NCBI GenBank assembly: GCA_964458935.1
Contig: CAYWKS010000002.1
Coordinates: forward strand, 122,497 to 186,496
Source of the DNA: CAYWKS01 sp964458935
Lineage (GTDB): Bacteria > Planctomycetota > Phycisphaerae > Phycisphaerales > Zrk34
Direction of reading: 5' to 3'
DNA length: 64,000 nt
Shown here: positions 15,818 to 24,962 of the stretch, one piece after another
How positions within the stretch are numbered: position 1 is the stretch's first letter
Layout of the letters: the number at the start of each line of letters is the position of its first letter
Made by a program: the position numbers and the translations under genes
The notes under the pieces: model-generated
Told to the model about the DNA's origin: nothing
What the model saw: the letters and a program-made list of their open reading frames with translations, nothing else
The model's database searches: none

Positions 15818-16675
15818 ATGTCCATGGAATTATGCGTTCTTGGCAGTGGGTCCAGCGGCAACAGCAGCGTGGTGCGTGTCGGGGACCGTGCGCTGCTGAT
15901 CGATGCGGGCTTCGGCCCGCGGGCGACCGCCAAGCGGCTGGCCGGAACCGGCGTCGGCGTCAATGACGTGCGTGCGATCGCGCTGACCCACCTCGATCGG
16001 GACCACTTCGCGCCGACGTGGTTCAATGTGATACGCGACCGGGGCATACACCTGTATGTGGCGGAGCGACACCTGGCGCTGCTCTACCAGGCGCTGCGCC
16101 GTCAGGGCGGCGAGGGTCACGTCCTGCATCGGCTGGGGCTGCTGCATGCGTTCAACGGCAAGGCCGTGGACATGATGCCCGGCGGCGGCGTCGCCGCCGA
16201 GTTGCGCCCCGTGCACCTCGCCCACGACCGGACGGGTACCGTGGGGTACGTGCTGCGCACCGCCCGCCATCACCTGGGATACGCCACGGACCTCGGCCGC
16301 GTGACCGACGCGCTGCTCGAAGCGCTGACCGACGTGGATATCCTCGCGATCGAGAGCAATTACGATCGCCATCTCGAGTTGGCGTCGGATCGGCCGGCCA
16401 TGCTCAAGCGACGCATCATGTCCGGCAAGGGCCACCTCTCCAATGACGAGGCGTTCGACGCGGTCTGCCATGTTTTCGCGCATTCGCATCGGCCGCCCGC
16501 GCATGTGCTGCTGCTGCACCTGTCGCGGCAGTGCAACTGCCCGGGACGCGTGCGCCGGCTGTACGAACGGCGACCGGATATCGCCGAGCGGTTGTCCCTG
16601 AGCGTACAACAAGGTCGCGGGGAATGGCTGGGGGTGGATCGCCGCGGCGGCGAGCAGATGGCCATGTTCGGCTGA
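15818..16675 (+). CDS. MBL-fold metallo-hydrolase (YycJ/WalJ-like)
   Basis: A 285-residue metallo-beta-lactamase fold protein. The N-terminus ELCVLGSGSSGNSSVV matches YycJ-type hydrolases, proposed exonucleases or phosphodiesterases. The usual HxHxDH metal motif reads THLDRDHF, with Asp in place of the second His, and HLAHDRTGTVGY plus YATDLGRV supply further ligands. Start 15818 has GAGG at 6-nt spacing; ATG 15824 is also possible. A TAAACT box lies about 30 nt upstream. It abuts the convergent ABC gene with no gap. The substrate is unknown. Confidence 0.8.
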   Translation: MSMELCVLGSGSSGNSSVVRVGDRALLIDAGFGPRATAKRLAGTGVGVNDVRAIALTHLDRDHFAPTWFNVIRDRGIHLYVAERHLALLYQALRRQGGEGHVLHRLGLLHAFNGKAVDMMPGGGVAAELRPVHLAHDRTGTVGYVLRTARHHLGYATDLGRVTDALLEALTDVDILAIESNYDRHLELASDRPAMLKRRIMSGKGHLSNDEAFDAVCHVFAHSHRPPAHVLLLHLSRQCNCPGRVRRLYERRPDIAERLSLSVQQGRGEWLGVDRRGGEQMAMFG

Positions 16676-18553
16676 TCACGGGCGCGTGGACTGCGGCGCG
16701 GTCGCATCGGCCGCGTGCAACTGCGTGCGGCAGAGCACGCGATACGCGTCGCTGGCCTTAATCAGTTGGTCGTGCTTGCCCGTCGAAGCCACCCGGCCGT
16801 CTTCCATGACGACGATCAGATCGGCGCCGACGACGGTGCTCAGGCGATGTGCGATGACGAAGGTCGTCCGTTGTGCCATGAACCCGGCGAGCGCCGCGTT
16901 GATCTTGGCCTCGGATTCCGAGTCGATCTGGCTGGTCGCTTCGTCAAGGATGAGGATGGCCGGGTTGCGGAGGATGGCGCGCGCGATGGCGATGCGCTGC
17001 CGCTGGCCGCCGCTGAGCCGAGAGCCCCATTCACCGATCGGCGAATCATACCCCTCGGGCAGCGTGTCGATGAACTCGTGGGCGTGCGCCCCGCGAGCCG
17101 CTTCGATGACCTGCGCACGCGTCACGTGACGGCGGCCGTACGCGATGTTGTCGGCGATCGTGCCCTCGAACAGGACAGTCTGCTGGGTCACGATCGCGAT
17201 CTGCCCGCGCACGGACCGCAACGAACACCCGGCGATATCCGTGCCGTCGATGAGCACGCGGCCCTCGGTCGGTTCGTACAACCGCGGCAGCAGGTTGACC
17301 AGGGTGCTCTTGCCTGAGCCGTTGCCGCCGACGATGGCACAGACGGTGCCCTGCTGGACCTGAAGGTTTACGTCGGCGATGGCCGGACGTCCGGCCGTGG
17401 GGTAGGTGAAACTCACATCCTCGAAGGTCACGCTGCGGGCGTGCCGCGGCAGGCGCCCCAGCCCACCGGCGTCGGTCGCGCTCGGGCGCGTCGGCTCCAC
17501 AGGCATGCACAGCACCTCGTCCACCCGCTCGGCCGCCGCCGCGGCGCCTTGCAGCTCGTTGTTCAGGTTGGCCAGCGGTTTGAAGGAGTTGCCGGCCATG
17601 CCCAGGGCGATGAGCACCTGCACGAGCGTCTTGGGCTCCGCCGGGGTGGGCGCCCGATACAGGTACCATGCCGCGACCAGCGCTACGGCCATCACCCCCG
17701 CCATCGCGATCAACTCGATGACCGGCGACGTCAGCGCCCTCGCCGTACGCGCCGACATCTCCTCCCGCAGCACCGCGTGGTTGATGCGATGAAAGCGGCG
17801 GCGCTCGTAGCCTTCCGCCTGGTGGGCCTTGACCACCGGCAGGCTCTGCATCGCCTCCGACAGGGCCCCGATCATGTGCCCGAATTGTCGATTGGCCCGC
17901 TTGGCGGCTCGGCGGATGATCTTGCCGAACTTGCGGATCGTCACGCCGATAATCGGTGCGCCCACGAGGAACAGCGCCGTCATACGCCAGTCGACGATCA
18001 GCGCCGTGACCAGGAAGACCGAGCCCATGAGCGCGTCGCGGACCGCCTTGCTGGTGACCGCCGTCAAGCCCCGGGTCAGTTGGCCGGTGTCGCGGACGAC
18101 GCGGCTGAGGTTGTCCGAGGTCGAATCGACAGACGCCGTGGCCATCGGCAGATTGACCAACCGCTCGAACACCTTCTTTCGGATGTAGGTCACGGTGCGC
18201 AGCGCGGCGGTGATGGCGAAGTACTGATGCATGAACCGCCCGCACGAACCCATCACCGCCAGGACCAGGATCATGCCGAGGATGCTCGCAAAGCCGAGGA
18301 ATCGGTCAGCCGGCAGCAGGTCCGCGAGGTGACTGAAGTCGCCGACGTATCGGACGAGCCCCTCGGCCTGCAAGGTCTGGCGGACGATCTGTTGGGCCGT
18401 GGTATCGCCGTTGAACAACTGCTCGATGAGCCACATCAGCGCGCCAAGCCCGGCGAAGGCGCACAGCGCGTCGAACACCGCGCCGACACCCGCGAGCGCG
18501 AGCAAGCGCTTGTATCGCAGCATCTGTCTCGCAAAATGCCAGAACTTGTTCAT
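16676..18553 (-). CDS. ABC transporter, fused permease/ATPase (MsbA/exporter type)
   Basis: A 625-residue half-transporter with a six-helix exporter domain (about 1-335) and a C-terminal ATPase. ATPase motifs: Walker A GGNGSGKST, Q-loop TQQTVLF, signature LSGGQRQR, Walker B ILILDEATSQID and the H-loop IAHRLS, all intact. The D-loop SQID differs from the usual SALD. It would work as a homodimer in the inner membrane, exporting lipid, polysaccharide precursors or drugs; MsbA function (lipid A flipping) is plausible given lpxA nearby but unproven. It lies 45 bp downstream of the GroES-like gene. Confidence 0.88.
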   Translation of the reverse strand: MNKFWHFARQMLRYKRLLALAGVGAVFDALCAFAGLGALMWLIEQLFNGDTTAQQIVRQTLQAEGLVRYVGDFSHLADLLPADRFLGFASILGMILVLAVMGSCGRFMHQYFAITAALRTVTYIRKKVFERLVNLPMATASVDSTSDNLSRVVRDTGQLTRGLTAVTSKAVRDALMGSVFLVTALIVDWRMTALFLVGAPIIGVTIRKFGKIIRRAAKRANRQFGHMIGALSEAMQSLPVVKAHQAEGYERRRFHRINHAVLREEMSARTARALTSPVIELIAMAGVMAVALVAAWYLYRAPTPAEPKTLVQVLIALGMAGNSFKPLANLNNELQGAAAAAERVDEVLCMPVEPTRPSATDAGGLGRLPRHARSVTFEDVSFTYPTAGRPAIADVNLQVQQGTVCAIVGGNGSGKSTLVNLLPRLYEPTEGRVLIDGTDIAGCSLRSVRGQIAIVTQQTVLFEGTIADNIAYGRRHVTRAQVIEAARGAHAHEFIDTLPEGYDSPIGEWGSRLSGGQRQRIAIARAILRNPAILILDEATSQIDSESEAKINAALAGFMAQRTTFVIAHRLSTVVGADLIVVMEDGRVASTGKHDQLIKASDAYRVLCRTQLHAADATAPQSTRP

Positions 18554-18598
18554 GGGCGGCTGGGGGCGTGCGCGATCGCGGTCGTGGAGGCGGATCGG

Positions 18599-18940
18599 CT
18601 ATTCGGACTTGCGGAAGACGGCAACGATGTTCTCCACAGGCACGACGAACAGGCGATTGTCGCCCTCGAAGTCCACGGGGATCGCTTCCTTGGGGTTGAA
18701 CAGCACCTTGTCGTACTGCTTGATGGGGTAATCGTCGTCGTTGTCGATCATGGCGCTGATCGCGACGACGCGGCCGGTCAAGGTGGGGATCTCGATCTTG
18801 TCCGGCAGGTGGATGCCGCTCTTGGTCTGCTTGCGGTCTTCATCCTTGCGGATCAGCACGCGCAATCCGATCGGCTCGACCGTCTCCAGCATACCCGGCT
18901 TGGCATCGGCGTTCGCGTTCTTGCCGTCACGTTTGGCCAT
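18599..18940 (-). CDS. GroES-like co-chaperonin (Cpn10) without adjacent groEL
   Basis: A 113-residue protein of the GroES fold: VEPIGLRVLIRKDED at the first strand, a mobile-loop equivalent TKSGIHLPD, GRVVAIS, and the late strands YDKVLFNP...ENIVAVF. It has an extra polar N-terminal extension of about 14 residues. The classical GGIVL mobile-loop sequence is changed (SGIHL), so pairing with a canonical GroEL is uncertain. No groEL is adjacent. The ABC exporter follows on the same strand; a common transcript is likely from spacing only. Confidence 0.8.
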   Translation of the reverse strand: MAKRDGKNANADAKPGMLETVEPIGLRVLIRKDEDRKQTKSGIHLPDKIEIPTLTGRVVAISAMIDNDDDYPIKQYDKVLFNPKEAIPVDFEGDNRLFVVPVENIVAVFRKSE

Positions 18941-19046
18941 GGCGAAAGAGCCCTTCTGCGTTAAACTGTACATATTAATGATACCTGAACTTTCTGGCCA
19001 CGGCCGCGCCGCGGCGTGGGCCTCAACCCCTCGGAGTCAAGCAACG

Positions 19047-19562
19047 ATGGACCTGGCGCCGTTCATTCGCGATGTGCCGGACTACCCCAAGCCCGGCGTC
19101 ACGTTCAAGGACATCACCCCACTGCTCCGCGACCCCGGCGCGCTGGCCATGGCCGTCGAGATGATCGCCAATCCCTTCCGAGGCAAGCAGGTCGACGTCG
19201 TCGTGGGCACCGAGAGCCGCGGGTTCATCTTCGGCACCGCCGTGGCCCAGAGTCTCGCCGCCGGATTCGTGCCGATCCGCAAGCCCGGCAAGCTCCCCCG
19301 GCCGGTCCATCGGATGGAATACCAGCTTGAATACGGTCAGGATGTGATCGAGATTCACCAGGACGCCATCACCGCCGGCCAACGCGTGCTCATTGTGGAC
19401 GACGTGCTGGCCACGGGCGGGACGATGAGGGCGTCGCTCGACCTGGTTGATCAGTTGAACGCCGTCATCGTCGGTGTCACGGTGTTGATCGAGTTGACCT
19501 TCCTGCACGGCCGGGACCGCATCAAGCCCTACGACAACCTTCACAGCGTCGTGCGGTACTGA
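19047..19562 (+). CDS. apt: Adenine phosphoribosyltransferase
   Basis: A 171-residue purine-salvage enzyme (adenine + PRPP to AMP). Family landmarks are IRDVPDYPKPGVTFKDITPL at the N-terminus, GTESRGFIFG, RKPGKLP, and the PRPP-binding loop VLIVDDVLATGGTM. Length is typical (about 170). The start at 19047 has GGAG about 10 nt upstream; earlier in-frame codons belong to the region antisense to the GroES-like gene. Confidence 0.94.
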   Translation: MDLAPFIRDVPDYPKPGVTFKDITPLLRDPGALAMAVEMIANPFRGKQVDVVVGTESRGFIFGTAVAQSLAAGFVPIRKPGKLPRPVHRMEYQLEYGQDVIEIHQDAITAGQRVLIVDDVLATGGTMRASLDLVDQLNAVIVGVTVLIELTFLHGRDRIKPYDNLHSVVRY

Positions 19563-19610
19563 CGGGTGGGCCGGGGCGGATCGGGATGCGCCGCGGCCCG
19601 ATGGGCCGGG

Positions 19611-19681
19611 TATATTGTTGCATGACGATCGGTCGTACGCCGCCGGGCCTGCCATGGGGGAGATCCGCATGGCCAACCTGA
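19611..19681 (+). promoter_or_regulatory. -10 box (TATATT) with a short upstream ORF overlapping the next gene
   Basis: TATATT at 19611-19616 lies 5 nt before ATG 19622, which opens a 19-codon ORF ending at TGA 19679-19681, inside the first codons of the phosphatidyltransferase gene (ATG 19669). The overlap in another frame would allow translational coupling. The main gene also has its own GGGGGAG ribosome site. Confidence 0.35.
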
Positions 19682-20325
19682 TCACGCTGACGCGACTGGT
19701 GCTGCTGTTCGGGCTGGTGGGATGGATGCTCCACGCCCCGGCGCCATGGCAGTGGGCGGGCCCGCCGCTGCTGCTGCTCATCATCATCTCTGACGGGCTG
19801 GACGGTTGGATCGCGCGGCGGCGCGGCGAAACGTCGCGCGAAGGCGGGGTCCTCGACATCATGGCCGACCGCATCGTCGAGAACGTCATGTGGATCGTGC
19901 TGGTCTTCGTGGAGCTGGCGCCGCTGTGGGCGGCGGTGGTGTTCGTCTCACGCGGGATCATCGTGGACACCATTCGCTATTCGAGCCCGGCGACACGCGA
20001 CAGTGTCTTCGGCACGACGCGATCGGCGTGGGCCCGACGCATCGTCGCTGGACGGTTCATGCGCGCGACTTATGGCACGGCAAAAGCGGTGACCTTTGCG
20101 TGGCTACTGGTCATGTACGCGATGCGCGAGAATGACCTGGCCGCATGGCAAACCTGGACGGCGGCTTTGCACGGGACGGCGGCCGTGCTGATCTGGTTGA
20201 CGGTTGGCTTGTGCGTGTTGCGCGGGCTGCCCGTTGTGATCGAATGGCTGATCGGCCGGTGGGATGTGCTGACCGGCAACGGGCGCCGGCGCACCCAGAC
20301 CGCCGACCCCGGCGAGCCGACCTGA
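19669..20325 (+). CDS. CDP-alcohol phosphatidyltransferase family membrane protein
   Basis: A 218-residue integral membrane enzyme of phospholipid synthesis. The family motif DGx2ARx8Gx3Dx3D is complete as DGWIARRRGETSREGGVLDIMAD. Several hydrophobic helices are visible (near 5-20, 30-45, 85-110, 140-155, 175-200). It transfers a phosphatidyl group from CDP-diacylglycerol to an alcohol such as glycerol phosphate, serine or inositol; the acceptor cannot be chosen. The start at 19669 has a strong GGGGGAG ribosome site. Confidence 0.85.
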   Translation: MANLITLTRLVLLFGLVGWMLHAPAPWQWAGPPLLLLIIISDGLDGWIARRRGETSREGGVLDIMADRIVENVMWIVLVFVELAPLWAAVVFVSRGIIVDTIRYSSPATRDSVFGTTRSAWARRIVAGRFMRATYGTAKAVTFAWLLVMYAMRENDLAAWQTWTAALHGTAAVLIWLTVGLCVLRGLPVVIEWLIGRWDVLTGNGRRRTQTADPGEPT

Positions 20326-20372
20326 CTGAGCGGGGACCGTCGAGCCGATTTCAGATCGCCCGAGCCCGCGAC

Positions 20373-20378
20373 TACAAT
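20373..20378 (+). promoter_or_regulatory. -10 hexamer (TACAAT) of the leaderless argC promoter
   Basis: TACAAT ends 7 nt before ATG 20386 and overlaps the alternative ATG at 20377, favouring 20386 as the true start. Confidence 0.5.
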
Positions 20379-20385
20379 GGCCGCC

Positions 20386-21402
20386 ATGAGCATTCGCGCC
20401 GCCATCGTCGGACCGACGGGATACACCGCGCTGTGGCTGATCCGTTTGCTGGCACGTCACCCGTCGGTGAAGTTGACTTACCTTGCGAGCCATCGTGAGC
20501 AGTTGCCGCACATCGTCGAGGAGTTCCCGCAGTTGCTGGGGGTTTGCGACCTGGCGTGCCGCCCCATCGATGCGGCGGCGATCGCGAGGGAGGCCGAGGT
20601 GGTCTTCTGCTGCCTGCCGCATGTCTCGGCGATGACGTACGTGCCGGCGCTCCTCGACGCGGGGCTCCGGGTGATCGATCTGTCGGCCGACTATCGCCTG
20701 AACAGCCCCGAGCTCTACGAGCGGGTCTATCAACACCGCCACGCCGACCCGGATCGGCTCGCGCAGGCTGCGTACGGGCTGCCGGAGATCAACGCCGATC
20801 GCATCGCGGCGGCCCGGCTCGTGGCCAACCCCGGTTGCTACCCGACGGCGGCGGCGCTGGGGATCGGACCCCTGCTGCCTCGCAACGTCGTGAAATCCCG
20901 CGACATCATCATCCACGCGGCCTCGGGCGTCACCGGTGCCGGCCGCAGCCTCAAGCCCAACCTCCACTTCGCCGAGGCCAACGAGGCGTACGTGCCCTAC
21001 AACGTCGGCGTGCACCGGCACGAGCCGGAGATCGAGCAGACCCTGACCGCGCTCAAGGGAGAGCCGGTCGACGTGCTGTTCGCGCCACACCTGCTGCCGA
21101 TCGACTGCGGCATCCTCGAGACGATTTACCTGGCGCCGATGGACGACGAGGTCACAGAGGACGACATCTACGAGGTGTTCGAGGGGGCATATGCCGACGA
21201 GCCGTTCATCCGCGTGCGGACGACCATGCCCAACGTCAAGCATGTCCGCGGGACCAACTACTGCGACATCGCCGCCAAGGTAGTCGGCGGTCGCGTCATT
21301 GTCTTCAGCGCCATCGACAACATGGTCAAGGGTGCCAGCGGCCAAGCGATCCAGAACATGAACATCATGTTCGGGCTCGATGAGACGGCCGGCCTGGTTT
21401 AG
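20386..21402 (+). CDS. argC: N-acetyl-gamma-glutamyl-phosphate reductase
   Basis: A 338-residue NADPH-dependent reductase, third step of arginine synthesis. The N-terminal Rossmann motif GPTGYTALWL, the SADYRL segment, the catalytic-Cys motif ANPGCYPTAAALGIGPL, the GVTGAGRS loop and HRHEPEI are all present. The length is typical. It is monocistronic here, whereas argH lies 10 kb away and an argA-like gene 31 kb away, so the arginine genes are dispersed. Confidence 0.94.
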   Translation: MSIRAAIVGPTGYTALWLIRLLARHPSVKLTYLASHREQLPHIVEEFPQLLGVCDLACRPIDAAAIAREAEVVFCCLPHVSAMTYVPALLDAGLRVIDLSADYRLNSPELYERVYQHRHADPDRLAQAAYGLPEINADRIAAARLVANPGCYPTAAALGIGPLLPRNVVKSRDIIIHAASGVTGAGRSLKPNLHFAEANEAYVPYNVGVHRHEPEIEQTLTALKGEPVDVLFAPHLLPIDCGILETIYLAPMDDEVTEDDIYEVFEGAYADEPFIRVRTTMPNVKHVRGTNYCDIAAKVVGGRVIVFSAIDNMVKGASGQAIQNMNIMFGLDETAGLV

Positions 21403-21457
21403 CCGCGCGCCATCGATGCGTCGCGCATACCGCCACCGTGGGTGTCGCCGGCAACGT

Positions 21458-21922
21458 TCACGCCTTCAAGGCGGCGAGCATCTCGATTTCCACGGGGGCG
21501 TTGAGCGGCAGCCCCGCCGCGCCGGTGGTGGCGCGAGCATGCCGGCCGGCCTCATCGAGAATCCCCGCCAGCAGATCGCTCGCCCCATTGGCGACGTCGG
21601 CCATCCGCTCATACCCACCGGCCGTATTGATGAACACGCCGATTCGCACAACGCGAGCCAGTCGCGACCAGTCGCCGCCGACGTGGTCATTCACGACGGC
21701 CAGGCAGTTGAGCACGCACCGCTGAGCGCATTGCCGGGCCTCTTCGGGGCTGACTTCGTCGGGGACGCGACCGGCGTGGATCAGTCGCCCCTCCAGCATG
21801 GGTAGTTGGCCGCTGACGTAGAGCAGATCACCGGCGAGTTGTGCTGGGACGTACGAAGCAATCGGCTGGGGCGCCGGAGGCAGGGTGAGGCCAAGATCGC
21901 TCAGCCGGGCATGGATGTCCAT
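21458..21922 (-). CDS. RidA (YjgF/YER057c/UK114) family protein
   Basis: A 154-residue member of the RidA superfamily, of the longer subtype ending LPLNAPVEIEML. RidA proteins hydrolyse reactive enamine/imine intermediates from PLP enzymes; this subtype is less well characterised. Segments LLYVSGQLPM, AQRCVLNCLAVV and RVVRIGVFINTAGGY fit the family. It lies 25 bp downstream of the dsbD-like gene on the same strand. Confidence 0.85.
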   Translation of the reverse strand: MDIHARLSDLGLTLPPAPQPIASYVPAQLAGDLLYVSGQLPMLEGRLIHAGRVPDEVSPEEARQCAQRCVLNCLAVVNDHVGGDWSRLARVVRIGVFINTAGGYERMADVANGASDLLAGILDEAGRHARATTGAAGLPLNAPVEIEMLAALKA

Positions 21923-21947
21923 GTGCGGTCTCCGCTGTGCTTGTCGG

Positions 21948-23828
21948 TCAGTCTCGGGCGGACGCGGACGCGGCTCGGCTCATCGCCTCGTCGACCGCAT
22001 CGGTCACATCGCTGACGCTGTAGGCATCGGATCGAAAGACCTCGTTGCCCTGCGAATCGTAGATGATCAGCAGCGGGATCGTGCGGCTGCCAACCTCGGT
22101 GAGCAACTGCTGGGCCGGTTCGTACCTGGTAATGTCCACCTTGATCGGTGCGACGTTCGGGCGATTGAGCCGGCTGGCGACGGCCTCGCGGTTGAGCACG
22201 GCCCGCTCGAGGGTGTGGCAGTTCAGGCACCACGCTGCGGTGAAGTCCAGGACGACCACATCGGCGCTGCGTGCCTCGGCAAGCCGCTCGGGCGTGTAGT
22301 AGATCCAGTCGATCGGCCCGGGCCGCGTCAGCGACCACGCCGTCGCCGCACCCGCCACGACAAACACCGCGCCCAGGGCGAGCAGGAACACGCGCACGCC
22401 TCCGGCCGAGGCGATCTGGATCGAGCGCCAGGCCAGCCACAGCCCGGCGAGCCCGATGAACAGGCCCACCGGATACCAGTACGCGTCGCTCGGCGGGTCG
22501 GGTGGTGAACTGATGGCCCCGGTGATGCCGGTCCCGATGAAGTAGGCGGCGGCCGCCAGCATAAACAGTCCCATGACCTGCTTGACCAGTTCGCTGGCCG
22601 GGCCGGTCCGCGGGACACGATCGACCAGTTGGGGAAACGCCGCGAGCACGAGGTACGGCAAGGCCATGCCCGCCCCGATCGCGGCGAAGGTGTTGAGGAT
22701 GGTCGCCGGGTCTTCGGTGACGGCCCACGCCGCGGCCGTGCCCATGAACGGCGCCGTGCAGGGCGTCGCCAGCACCGCGGTCATGATGCCGAACCCGAAC
22801 GCCCCGTGAACCGTTTCCTGCGACGGGTTGATGCGATAGACCCACTGCGGCAGGTTCGTGGCAAAAGCACCCCACATGCCCAGTCCCATCAGCGCGATGA
22901 CCGCGCCAACACCGATCGTGAACCACGAGTGCTTGAACAGCTCGTTGATCGAGTCAAAGCCGGCAATGAAGGCGATGGCCGCCCCGATCGCGGTCCAGAA
23001 GGCCACCACGCCCAGCGACATGACGACCCCGAGCACGAGGGACCCACCCCGGTTGGACGCGGCTCGGCTCAGCCCCATGATCTTGATCGGGATCATGGGC
23101 AGCACGCACGGCGTGAGGTTGAGCAGCAGCCCCCCCGCCGCCGCCACCGCCAGCAGCAACCACGTCACGCTCGGGTCGATGCTGAACTCCAGGCCGAACA
23201 GGCGAAACGTGAGCAGCTCCGCGGTGCCGCGGCCGGCGTAGTCGGCAAACACAGACTCATTCCGGGGACTCGTCGCGGTCTCCGGCGCCGCGACACGCAG
23301 GATCATCGACAGCTCCGTCGTCTGGGGCAACAGGCACGTCGTGTCGTCGCAGGCTTGCCAGTGCACCTTCGCGGTGATCTCGTAGTCGCCAGGCTCGACG
23401 TCCTCGTCCATCGACAGCTTGATGAAGATCGTCGACTCACCGATGAAGAAGTCAAACATCTGCGGCCCGTTCCCGGCGTCGTACTCGGCAGGCTTGGGCA
23501 CGGGCCACTGGATGTCGCCGTACCGGACGCCGGGCGGCAGGTTGGCCAGCTCGACCGTCGTGGGACTCTGCCAGTCGTACTTCTTCTGCTGGGTCTGCAC
23601 GTGCCAGCCGTCGGCGATGTCCATCTGTATCGCCAGGGCAAACTGGTCGCCGGGGTGTACGGCGTCGGCGGCCCAGGCCGTCTCAAACCGGACCTTGGGC
23701 TGGTCGGCGTCCGCCGACCCGGTGGTCGCGTTGGTCGACGGGTCGGGCATGGGCAGCGAAAACTGAGCGTGCGCGGCCACGGAAAGGGCAAATACGGCAA
23801 ATCCTGATAGCAGCAACCAGCGCGACAT
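21948..23828 (-). CDS. dsbD: Thiol:disulfide interchange protein DsbD-like
   Basis: A 626-residue inner-membrane reductant conduit. It has a signal peptide (about 1-21), an N-terminal periplasmic domain with a Cys pair in QACDDTTC, a multi-helix membrane domain with redox cysteines in LTPCVLPM and ATPCTAPFM, and a C-terminal thioredoxin-like domain with WCLNC. Electrons flow from cytoplasmic thioredoxin to periplasmic disulfide isomerases and cytochrome c maturation. TAGAAT and AAGGAG lie upstream of the start. RidA follows in the same direction. Confidence 0.9.
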   Translation of the reverse strand: MSRWLLLSGFAVFALSVAAHAQFSLPMPDPSTNATTGSADADQPKVRFETAWAADAVHPGDQFALAIQMDIADGWHVQTQQKKYDWQSPTTVELANLPPGVRYGDIQWPVPKPAEYDAGNGPQMFDFFIGESTIFIKLSMDEDVEPGDYEITAKVHWQACDDTTCLLPQTTELSMILRVAAPETATSPRNESVFADYAGRGTAELLTFRLFGLEFSIDPSVTWLLLAVAAAGGLLLNLTPCVLPMIPIKIMGLSRAASNRGGSLVLGVVMSLGVVAFWTAIGAAIAFIAGFDSINELFKHSWFTIGVGAVIALMGLGMWGAFATNLPQWVYRINPSQETVHGAFGFGIMTAVLATPCTAPFMGTAAAWAVTEDPATILNTFAAIGAGMALPYLVLAAFPQLVDRVPRTGPASELVKQVMGLFMLAAAAYFIGTGITGAISSPPDPPSDAYWYPVGLFIGLAGLWLAWRSIQIASAGGVRVFLLALGAVFVVAGAATAWSLTRPGPIDWIYYTPERLAEARSADVVVLDFTAAWCLNCHTLERAVLNREAVASRLNRPNVAPIKVDITRYEPAQQLLTEVGSRTIPLLIIYDSQGNEVFRSDAYSVSDVTDAVDEAMSRAASASARD

Positions 23829-23914
23829 AGGTCTACGGCTCCTTTATGGGACCGCATTCTAGCCGGGAGCGAAAGGTCAAGGCCCACCGGCCTGCTGTCC
23901 GATAAGGGCTACAG

Positions 23915-24955
23915 ATGGCCGATGTCCTCGACCAGAACGAAGTCGATGCGCTGTTGGATGCCGTCAACAGCGAGGATGTCGCCGGCGGTGACGGGGCGGA
24001 GGGCGATGGCGGGTCGACGGTTCAGATCTTTGGCGACGCCGCCCGGTCGCGCCGCGGCAACGTGGAGATCAAGCCCTACGACTTCAAGCGTCCCGAGCGT
24101 GTCAGCAAAGACCAGATGCGGGCGCTGGAGACGCTGCACGACAGCTTCGGCCGCAACTTCGGCGCCTCGCTGAGCGGGTTCCTCCGCACCATCGTCGAAG
24201 TCAAGGTCGCCCGCATCGAGCAACTGACCTACGGCGAGTTCATCCACTCGCTGCCCAACCCGACGAGCTTCAACCTGCTCAACTGCAAGGCGCTCGACGG
24301 CCAGATGTGCCTGGAGATCAGCCCGCTGATCATCTACCCGATCATCGACCGGCTGATGGGCGGATCCAACGCCGAGTTGTTCATCCCCCAGAGGCCTTTG
24401 ACCGTCATCGAGCAGCGGCTGGTGAGCAAGATCACCGACCGGGCGATGTCGGCGCTGAGCGAGGCCTGGCAGGGCGTCTTCCCGTGCGAGTTCGAGTTGG
24501 AACAGACCGAGTCCAACCCGCAGTTCATCCAGATCGTCCCGCCGAACGAGGTCGTCGTGGTTATCGGTTTCGAGCTGAAGATGGGCGGGCGCGCGGGCAC
24601 GATGTCGCTCTGCATCCCCTTCACCATCATCGAGCCGATCATCGACAAGCTCGCCTCGCAGTCGTGGCACGCCTACAGCCGCGGCCGCAGCGATGACGGG
24701 TTGCGCGACCGGCTGAGCGGCAAGCTCCGCCGCGCCGCCGTCGAAACCGCCGCCGTCCTCGCCGAAACCACGATCACGGTCGAGGACCTGATGAACATGG
24801 CCCCGGGCGACATCATCACCACCGACAAGCTCGCGACGCAGCCGGTGGTCTTCGCGGTCGAGGGCCGGAAGAAGTTCCTGGCCAACCTCGGCCAGTTCAA
24901 GGGCAAGCGCGCCCTGAAGATCAACCGCGCGGTCACCCCCAAGGACCGGGTGTGA
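23915..24955 (+). CDS. fliM: Flagellar motor switch protein FliM
   Basis: A 346-residue C-ring protein controlling flagellar rotation direction. The N-terminal CheY-P binding peptide reads LDQNEVDALLDAV, the middle CheC-like domain includes RNFGASLSGFLRTIVEV and LMGGSNAE, and the C-terminal SpoA-like domain covers about 260-340 (TITVEDLMNMAPGDII). It implies motility and CheY signalling. No other flagellar gene is in the window. A GATAAG hexamer ends 8 nt before the ATG, compatible with leaderless transcription. Confidence 0.93.
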   Translation: MADVLDQNEVDALLDAVNSEDVAGGDGAEGDGGSTVQIFGDAARSRRGNVEIKPYDFKRPERVSKDQMRALETLHDSFGRNFGASLSGFLRTIVEVKVARIEQLTYGEFIHSLPNPTSFNLLNCKALDGQMCLEISPLIIYPIIDRLMGGSNAELFIPQRPLTVIEQRLVSKITDRAMSALSEAWQGVFPCEFELEQTESNPQFIQIVPPNEVVVVIGFELKMGGRAGTMSLCIPFTIIEPIIDKLASQSWHAYSRGRSDDGLRDRLSGKLRRAAVETAAVLAETTITVEDLMNMAPGDIITTDKLATQPVVFAVEGRKKFLANLGQFKGKRALKINRAVTPKDRV

Positions 24956-24962
24956 CCTTCGA

